From Helicoverpa zea (lineage: Eukaryota > Arthropoda > Insecta > Lepidoptera > Noctuidae), in contig NC_061469.1 of the NCBI RefSeq assembly GCF_022581195.2, positions 3,596,001-3,660,000 of the forward strand: a stretch of 64,000 nt of DNA. Reading direction: 5' to 3'. Shown in pieces: positions 57,225 to 64,000 of this stretch. How positions within the stretch are numbered: the first letter of the stretch is position 1; the number at the start of each line of letters is the position of its first letter. A model generated the notes under the pieces. It saw only the letters and a list, made by a program, of their open reading frames with translations, ran no database searches and was not told where the DNA came from. The position numbers were made by a program, and so were the translations under genes.

Positions 57225-58673
57225 TTACATAGATTCTAGTGAGTATTTCAATAAAAATAACATCGTAAGTACATAATACATGTTCAGACTAAAGTTAACT
57301 GCTACTGCATTTGAAGGCATCCTCCTTCGTTCAATTTTTACGTCGGAAACCTTAACTTTATCTTGATTGAGTATTTTAATTCGACCGTCTAAGTGCGTGT
57401 CCACGGGACTGTACTTTTTCATATAATACAACACACTGTCCAGCTCGTTGTAAAGAAGTGTTTCTCTAGGAAGATTTGTGAACATACTGTATCCGTCCCC
57501 ACCGTCGGCTAGAAAAGTTGGCATCATCATTTGGTACTCATAGTCATCTTTTACATCCTGCAACTCATAAAATCCACATTTTGAACATACTGCTCTCGCT
57601 TTGACGACACGGGAGCCTACTGGCTTTTCTAAGTCATAAGCCACCTCCATTCCGGAAAACTGTTGAAATTGTCCCGTACTGTCTATAGTCCGCCATGTTG
57701 ACACAGAATGTTCGAGACTCTGCTTGAGTGTTATCCCATTCATTGTAACGATAACCAATGTGTCTGAAAATGGTAATACGCTTATCCAGTCGCCTCTAGT
57801 GACGGTGAAGGGCGTGCCCTCATGAAATATTGATGTTCGTATCCGGCCTCCCTGCACTATTGCTATATTCACGTCGGGGTACTCTTTGTGATGTTCTTCC
57901 CTCGTATAGTTTAGCATAGCATCAGCGATTAAGTCGCCTAAATTGCATTCTCTTAACCGGCAGCCAGTCCCATTCAGCGAAACTAACGAAGTGCCGACAG
58001 GCTCATTGTTTATGCGATCCATGTCTTTACGGTATTTATTAACTGTTGTTAAAAGTTCAGGATCTCTTGGTACTTCCTGATTCAACAGTAAAGGGGTACC
58101 TTCGCATTTTATAATTTCGCCAGCTGAGTCGAACAGTAAATGCAGTTTACCCAAATATTTAGTATAAGCGTAAGCTTGTACAACTCTAACAATTCTACCA
58201 TCTGCTTGCTTCACTTCAGTAGGGTAGGGTCCCTCAGGGACTTCAGGTGTTTCCGAGGTACTAGCGGCGTTCCAAAGGAATGTATTTGAATGACCTCCGA
58301 TTACTAAGTCAATGTCTTCTACTTCTCTCGCTATATCTAAGTCCGTTATAAATCCGGAATGACCTAAGGCTATTAGAATGTTAACGTTTTGTTGTTTCAG
58401 TTTTTTTACTTCTCTTCGTATGGCTGGAATCTCATCTTCATATTCAACATCATTTTTGGGGGCTAAGTCTTTGGTCTGTGGCGTGAGATAACCTATGATT
58501 CCAATTTTAACGTGATCTTTGACTATTACGACGGATTTGTATAAGTTTTTTAAATCCTTTAGTTCAGGTACTTTGTCTAGAATGAGATTAGCGGCCACAA
58601 CAGGGGCGCTCAAGTTTCTAATGAATGGAACTACTCCATCAACTGCTTCGTCGAACTCGTGGTTGCCAAGTGA
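57225..58673 (-). CDS. 5'-nucleotidase terminal exon A (ecto-5'-nucleotidase/apyrase family)
   Basis: One open exon of 483 codons with stop; the acceptor TTGCAG at 58674 leads straight into SLGNHEFD. The family hydrolyses extracellular nucleotides, often as a GPI-anchored enzyme. Seen: GNHE metal/catalytic motif (residues 3-6), ALGHSG (about 102-107), GGHSN (about 126), a GDW segment and C-terminal nucleotide-binding GGDGYSMF. The C-terminus ends in a hydrophobic run after MPSNAVAVNFS, a plausible GPI signal. The usual NGGGIR substrate motif reads QGGRIR here. The N-terminal signal peptide and the HTNDxHxR metal-binding part are not encoded; no matching first exon lies between here and cassette B. 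Confidence 0.85.
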   Translation of the reverse strand, partial: SLGNHEFDEAVDGVVPFIRNLSAPVVAANLILDKVPELKDLKNLYKSVVIVKDHVKIGIIGYLTPQTKDLAPKNDVEYEDEIPAIRREVKKLKQQNVNILIALGHSGFITDLDIAREVEDIDLVIGGHSNTFLWNAASTSETPEVPEGPYPTEVKQADGRIVRVVQAYAYTKYLGKLHLLFDSAGEIIKCEGTPLLLNQEVPRDPELLTTVNKYRKDMDRINNEPVGTSLVSLNGTGCRLRECNLGDLIADAMLNYTREEHHKEYPDVNIAIVQGGRIRTSIFHEGTPFTVTRGDWISVLPFSDTLVIVTMNGITLKQSLEHSVSTWRTIDSTGQFQQFSGMEVAYDLEKPVGSRVVKARAVCSKCGFYELQDVKDDYEYQMMMPTFLADGGDGYSMFTNLPRETLLYNELDSVLYYMKKYSPVDTHLDGRIKILNQDKVKVSDVKIERRRMPSNAVAVNFSLNMYYVLTMLFLLKYSLESM

Positions 58674-59991
58674 CTGCAACGAAAACTTTGTGTTACGTAA
58701 CTTTTTGCAGTAGGACTATCTATATTTTAGGTATTCTTTCATTCTATTAATTAACTAAGAATTAACCGCCTCCTCTCTTTCTTCTATTACGACTGGGATT
58801 TATTGCAAATATAGATTAAACTCTTCTTGTCCAATGGACAAAAACATTACCTACATATTTATATAGGGGAATAAAATAAAATCACAAAGAACATGCAAAA
58901 TATATTTATTTCTTTAAAAGTTCTGTATAAAATTCTTTGGTAGATATAGGTCATTCCCACAAGCTTTTTTGGTTAGGTAAGTACATATCTATTCATCGAG
59001 GAATAGTTTTTGCATCTCAGTTTACAAGCGTTTAAATAGTAAGTACTTCATTAAATATATCTATCATTAATGAACACGAAAAAGTCTTCAGAAATACCAG
59101 GTTAATTGTGTTAAAAAGATTAGTAAGTTAGTATGTGACAAAAGATTAAGTTATTTACTTTGAACAAAAAGTACTCATTAAAAAAATAAAGTTAGCTTAG
59201 AGAATACCTATTCTTTTAGATAAATGTAAGGATGAAAAAAGATCACGCTTCTTGATAGTCGGGAAAAAGAGATGAGTCTTAATTAACATAAAACAATATT
59301 GAAATTCGAAGGGAAAAATAAAGAGACTCTTAGAATCACAGTCTTGGACTATATAAACTACCAACGATTGCAAAGTGACTAATATACTTCAGTTTTCATA
59401 AAATTACAACAAATTTCAACAAATGTAGACATCATTTTACAAAAAATCTAACAAAATACATATTTATTCCAAAACAAATATAATTAATTAAATAAAACCC
59501 GTAATAAAATTACCCGAAAAATATGTACCCGTAATAAAATTAACCTACATAATGTTTTACCCCGTGGTTTTGCCTACGTAATTCATAATACATAGGTTTA
59601 CTTTTATAATGAGTATATAATCATAGGTCTTAAATTACCCGTTGTTTCATGAAACCAAGTAAAAAATGATGATCGTACATACTATTATCATAATCTCACT
59701 GGAACACAAAATTTTACTCTTATAGATTGTGGACTTAATCATCGGAATAAATTTTTATTGCTTTCTTTGAAAAACAGGTCAAATTACAGCAGTGTCAATT
59801 GAAGGCCATAATCATATTACATAAATTCAACACATCAATTACATGATTAACCTACCCAGCTAGTTATTATATTAATCATAAAATCCTAAAATGAATTCAA
59901 AACATATTGTAAAATCTATTCGAATGTTTTGTATTTTTTCTACATTGATATAATTTATTGTTTTACCTGTGAATTCTCTACCTCTTTGGCC
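58674..59991. other. Spacer between 5'-nucleotidase cassettes A and B
   Basis: 1.3 kb of very AT-rich DNA. I looked on the minus strand for the HTND-type N-terminal exon that cassette A would need and found none. It may hold a long intron and the 3' flank of cassette B. Confidence 0.5.
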
Positions 59992-61463
59992 TTACCTATC
60001 TGTATTACGTAGGTTAATTCGACCTTCCACTACCTTATAAATGGGACTGTACTTCTTTGAATATTCCACCGCACAGTCGAATTCACTGTAAGGGTCAATT
60101 CCCACTGAAAGAGCAGCGGCCGGCAGCGGCCGTAAATGCAAGGGATTGAGCACGAGCGCGGCGGGCCGCGCGGCGCCGCGCTGGGCCGCGCCGCGCCGCG
60201 CTCTTACATTGTCCGTGCTCTTTACGGCCGCTGCCGGCCGCTGCTCTTTCAGTGGGAATTGACCCTAAGGGAGTACAGTTTTAGGGAGATTCGCGAACAT
60301 CTCATAACCATCACCTTGTTTGGCAATGAATTCAGGCATAATGACTTTGTATTCATCGTCATTATTTACGTCCCGCATTGCGTGTCCACACTGAGAACAC
60401 ACAGCTTTAGCTTGAACAACGCGATTACCGACAGGTTTCGCCAAGTCATAGACGACTTCAATTCCAGAAACTTGTAGGAACTTTCCCTTTTTATCAGACC
60501 ATTGAGACACTGAGTGTTCCAGAGTTTCTTTGAGCACTGTTCCGTTCATGGTGAGTATATGCAGTGTGCCAGTACGGTAGTACGCTCAACCAGTCGCCTT
60601 GGGTTATGTTAAATGGGAAGCCTCCTTCTTGGTAAATTGGCGATCGAATGTCTCCGCCTTGCACGATTGCTATATCCACGTCATGATGTTCCTCCCGGGT
60701 ATAATTTAACATGACGTCAGCGATAAAATTACCTAAATTGCATTCGCTAAACCGACACATGCTTTGTTCCAAGTTAACTGATGAGTTACCAACAACTACT
60801 TTCATCAGCTTGTTCATTTCGTCTGAATGTGCTTCAAGCATGTGGACAAGGTCATCATCTTCTGTAATGTCTTTATTTAACAATATGGGAGCGCCATCGC
60901 ATTGAGTAATTTCACCATTTGAGTCAAAAACTAAATGCAATCTCCCCAAATATTTGTTGTTACAGTAAGCTTGTACAACTCTTACTTTTCTACCATTGAC
61001 TTGTACTCTGTGGGGTAGTCTCCTCCAACCGTTTCAGGGACCTCTGAAATATTTTTTTCGTTCGATAAGAAAGTGTGAGTATGCCCTCCGACTACTATAT
61101 CTAAGCCTACAACCAATTGGGCAATCTCCATGTCCCTTTTATATCCAGAATGACCCAAAGCTATCACAATGTTAACATTTTGTTCTCTGATTTCTGTACC
61201 TCTCTCCTGAGGGCTACTACTTCGTCTTCATACTCAACGTCGTTTCCAGGAGCGAGAGTTTTTGTCTCTGGCGTCAAATATCCAATAATACCAATTTTAA
61301 CCTTATCTATCTCTATTATTATTGATTTTTTTAAGTTTTCAAGGTTCTGCAGAGATGGTACTTTGTCTAAAACGAGGTTGGCTGCCAAAACAGGTGCGGT
61401 CAAGTTTTTGATAAATGGCACTAATCCTTCCACATATTGGTCGAACTCGTGGTTGCCCAGTGA
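59992..61463 (-). pseudogene. 5'-nucleotidase terminal exon B, disrupted
   Basis: Same exon as A and C, starting after the acceptor at 61464 with SLGNHEFD and showing VVGGHTHTF, QGGDIR and GDGYEMF. Three single-base frame breaks are visible: near 61188 (after EVQK), near 61001 (after PTEYK) and near 60560 (after LPYWHT). A GC-rich MITE (60092-60265) interrupts it near the C-terminus and makes a TAG at its first base. Past the MITE the homologous tail continues to a TAA at 59992-59994. Cassettes A and C have no such lesions, so this is decay rather than general poor sequence. Confidence 0.9.
60089..60268. mobile_element. GC-rich palindromic MITE, copy 2, inside 5'-nucleotidase cassette B
   Basis: A 174-bp element (60092-60265) with TAA on both sides. 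Ends GGGTCAATTCCCACTGAAAG and CTTTCAGTGGGAATTGACCC are perfect inverted repeats. It matches copy 1 (40281-40452) nearly base for base through the GC-rich core. It lies within the coding sequence of the pseudogene, and on the host strand its first base completes a TAG stop. Confidence 0.92.
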
Positions 61464-61906
61464 CTGAAAGTAACAGTTAGTGTTAATTAGTGTTAGTATA
61501 TAATTGTTATTAATAAACACTTACACAAAAGACATAATTAATCATTAGAAGTTTTTAGTTCTGGTTAGGACACAAAAGTATAAAGCATTGCTACTTCTAC
61601 ATAGATTAAAATATGTTAGTAAAATAATGTGGAGCCACGTGTAAAATATTAGTTACATTGAAAACCCGTCACCTTGAAAAGAAGATTTTTTAGGAAATTA
61701 GCAGTGGAAAATAAAATAATCATATCTATTATGTAGCAGTTTATTTCACAAGAAAATAAAACAAATTTAGGACACATTATAGTCAGTCATTTAGTAAATA
61801 ATACTTAGCACATCGATATAAACTAGAGATTTAAAAAAAGTTTCAGTCGTTATTAATACGATAAACATTAATTTCTACTCAATTTGTACTAAAATACTGG
61901 ATTAGC
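61464..61906. other. Spacer between cassettes B and C
   Basis: About 440 bp, AT-rich, containing the cassette B acceptor side and the 3' flank of cassette C. It is too short for, and shows no sign of, an N-terminal 5'-nucleotidase exon. Confidence 0.55.
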
Positions 61907-63295
61907 TTAAAGTAAAAGTAAAGAAACAAAAGCAATTATAATTGTTAAGAATGATATTTTTGCGATAGATGACGAACTGTTTCCGTTTTCATGCACAAAA
62001 GTAATTCGCCCTTCGATTTGTGGGTAAACTATATTTTGGCGGGAAACATAGTATTCTGTACATTGCAATTCATTATAATTTAAAATATCCCTTGGCAATC
62101 CCAGGAACATCGCGAATCCGTCCCCGCCATTTGCCAAGAATCCGGGCATCAACACTTTATAAATATCTTTCTCTTGTATTTTTGAAAACCTAGGTACATC
62201 ACACGCCCAACATCTCGCCTCAGCTTGGACAACTCTAGATCCCACTGGCTTGTTCAAGTTGTATGTAACTTTAATACCAGAGTACTGTAGAAATCCCCCG
62301 AGTCCCATAACGTTGTTAATGCCAGCAACTGAATGTTCAAGAGCTTGTAAAAGGACGCTGCCATTGAGCGTAACGGCCACTAAGTCGCCTTCGAAAGGCA
62401 TTACTTCTAGTAAATCACCTTTAGTTATGTTCATTGGCATTTTGGCATGCGCTATCGTTGATCGAATACCACATCCACCGAGGACAGCGATTGGCGCATC
62501 TGTCCAGTGCTCACCGGTATGGTCTGAAGCATACCTGTATACCATGGCGTCGGCGATCATGTTACCCAAGTTACATTCATCCTGATGGCATCTATCATTA
62601 TCTAAAATTACAGATGTATGCCCCAATACTGTCTCAGTTATATTGAGGATACTTTCACGGTATTTGTTTACAATTTGTAAGACATCTTTGTCTTGCGGTA
62701 TACTTTTATCTAAAAGTATGGGAGCCCCATCTGCTGTTATGATTTCACCGTTTGAATCAAATACTAAGTGCAGTTTGCCCAAGTATTTTGTATAAGCATA
62801 TGCTTGAACAACTAGAACGGTTCTTCCAGATGCTTGTTTAACGTAAGTAGGATAGTAACCTGCAGCGCGCTCTGAATCTGGACTTGTTCCATTCCAGAGG
62901 AACGTGTTTGTGTGCCCACCAATAACTACATCAATACCGTCTATTGCTTCAGCTATCATCTTGTCCTTTTCGTACCCAGAATGTCCAACAGCAAAAATAA
63001 TTTTTATTCCTTGCGCTTGGAGTTTCTTCACTTCTGTATTGAGGGCTTCAATTTCTTCAAAGTATTCTACATCATTTGGTTTAGCTAATACTTTAGTATC
63101 AGGAGTTAGATAACCAACTACACCTACTTTGTGACCGGCAACATCAAGTATAATAGATTTTTTAAGGTTTGGTTCTCTTGCAAGGTCTGGCACTTTCTTA
63201 AGATTAAGATTAGCACATAAAACTGGACATTTCAAATTTTCTATGAAGGGAGTGAGCCCGCTGACTCCATTGTCAAATTCGTGATTTCCGAGAGA
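61907..63295 (-). CDS. 5'-nucleotidase terminal exon C
   Basis: An open exon of 463 codons with stop, after the acceptor TTTCAG at 63296. Motifs: SLGNHEFD, AVGHSGYEKD, VIGGHTNTF, GGDGFAMF. The substrate-site motif reads GGCGIR where NGGGIR is usual. The end (ENGNSSSSIAK, then a hydrophobic ISFLTIIIAFVSLLLL) is a good GPI-attachment signal, so the product should be an outer-surface, lipid-anchored nucleotidase. The first exon(s), with signal peptide and the first metal-binding motif, must lie beyond 64000. Cassette C is the copy nearest that expected promoter. Confidence 0.87.
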   Translation of the reverse strand, partial: SLGNHEFDNGVSGLTPFIENLKCPVLCANLNLKKVPDLAREPNLKKSIILDVAGHKVGVVGYLTPDTKVLAKPNDVEYFEEIEALNTEVKKLQAQGIKIIFAVGHSGYEKDKMIAEAIDGIDVVIGGHTNTFLWNGTSPDSERAAGYYPTYVKQASGRTVLVVQAYAYTKYLGKLHLVFDSNGEIITADGAPILLDKSIPQDKDVLQIVNKYRESILNITETVLGHTSVILDNDRCHQDECNLGNMIADAMVYRYASDHTGEHWTDAPIAVLGGCGIRSTIAHAKMPMNITKGDLLEVMPFEGDLVAVTLNGSVLLQALEHSVAGINNVMGLGGFLQYSGIKVTYNLNKPVGSRVVQAEARCWACDVPRFSKIQEKDIYKVLMPGFLANGGDGFAMFLGLPRDILNYNELQCTEYYVSRQNIVYPQIEGRITFVHENGNSSSSIAKISFLTIIIAFVSLLLL

Positions 63296-64000
63296 CTGAA
63301 ACAAAAAAGTGTAATGTAGCAAGAATTCAACTTTATTATGATTAACACGTATTAACGTGTAACTTAATTATAGGTAACTGAAATATTTAAAAGTAAACCA
63401 CAGATGTACCCAAATAAAAAATAGTTTCATTTGTTAGGGTCAGTTTACGCCTGCGTAATAAGCTGCCGCTTGTTTTTCCGGTCACTCTTTGTTTGAATAT
63501 GCCAACGTCAGAATTCAATAGGGATAGATACAGTATATATCTACATGGAAAGGTACAGTCGAGTTTCAAAGCGAAAATTCACCGCTCGCGAATCCATTGA
63601 AAGTTTGCAACAGGGGTCAGTTAGTATGTATCATAGAGAACGGCGTATGTACGTAGTGCAATATCATTCAATCATCGTGATTACTTTGTTCGGACATATT
63701 TTGTGTCGGCGCTCAATTGCAGTTTTATTGATTGGTCGGTGCGGTGTATTACTATAGGTAACTAGGTAGTACATAGTACTCATGTACAGGCTATGTACTG
63801 TCTGTTAACGATTTTTGTTACGCGTCCGCGAACTGGCGAATTTATAAATAGCTCTCTGTTAGCTAAGCTGCGTAGTTTTCAATGCACCAATATGGTCCAA
63901 ACTTTGTTTCAGATGTCGTTCTAAAAAAAGGATTAGTGTCGCATTATTAACACAGTATTGTGTTTAGTATTAAGGAAGGGAAGGTAAATAAATACAAATA
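63296..64000. other. Intron or upstream sequence of the 5'-nucleotidase cluster
   Basis: No coding exon recognised on the minus strand before the window edge. Short open frames near 63545-63757 on the plus strand look random. Confidence 0.45.

Noticed and set aside
60136..60477. Plus-strand 113-codon ORF
   Set aside because: Made of the MITE core plus antisense of the 5'-nucleotidase pseudogene.
63545..63757. Possible first exon of the 5'-nucleotidase cluster
   Set aside because: The open frame is on the plus strand and neither strand shows a signal peptide or an HTND-type metal motif here.

Overview
The window is nuclear DNA from an insect, almost certainly a moth or butterfly. Genes are intron-rich with canonical GT/AG junctions. 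Intergenic DNA is AT-rich and packed with repeats typical of Lepidoptera: RTE-like LINE 3' ends, tRNA-type SINE tails and many short inverted-repeat elements. No prokaryotic or organellar features were seen.

Layout. (1) 1349-15531, minus: nine-exon gene for a PH-domain protein whose C-terminal half matches PLEKHM2/SKIP, with no RUN domain visible. Its 6.8-kb second intron carries a nearly intact LINE (about 6900-11311). (2) 15532-16328: divergent promoter region. (3) 16329-40025, plus: 29-exon gene for the nuclear-pore membrane glycoprotein gp210 (NUP210); all exon phases join to about 1714 codons. Intron 16 holds a 5.3-kb DIRS-type tyrosine-recombinase retrotransposon, and intron 17 holds 17 perfect 130-bp copies of the tail of exon 17 with its splice donor. 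(4) 40026-47915: gene-free, repeat-rich, including a GC-rich Harbinger-like MITE and a hAT MITE with an 8-bp target duplication. (5) 47916-48959, minus: OSCP1-like gene, head to head with (6) 49010-52140, plus: SMYD4-like TPR/MYND/SET gene; only 50 bp separate the start codons. (7) 52141-57224: gene-free, with nested inverted-repeat elements. (8) 57225-63295, minus: three tandem terminal exons of ecto-5'-nucleotidase/apyrase genes. The middle one is a pseudogene with three frameshifts and a MITE in its coding sequence. None of the three has a recognisable first exon in the window.

The genes are unrelated housekeeping or membrane genes and do not form a pathway. The unusual biology is structural: exon fragments duplicated into neighbouring introns at three places (PLEKHM2 exon 5, gp210 exons 17 and 28), a DIRS element with a readable internal complementary region, and the 5'-nucleotidase terminal-exon series. 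Exon limits were read by eye from splice sites and phase; family calls rest on remembered family sequences, not on searches.
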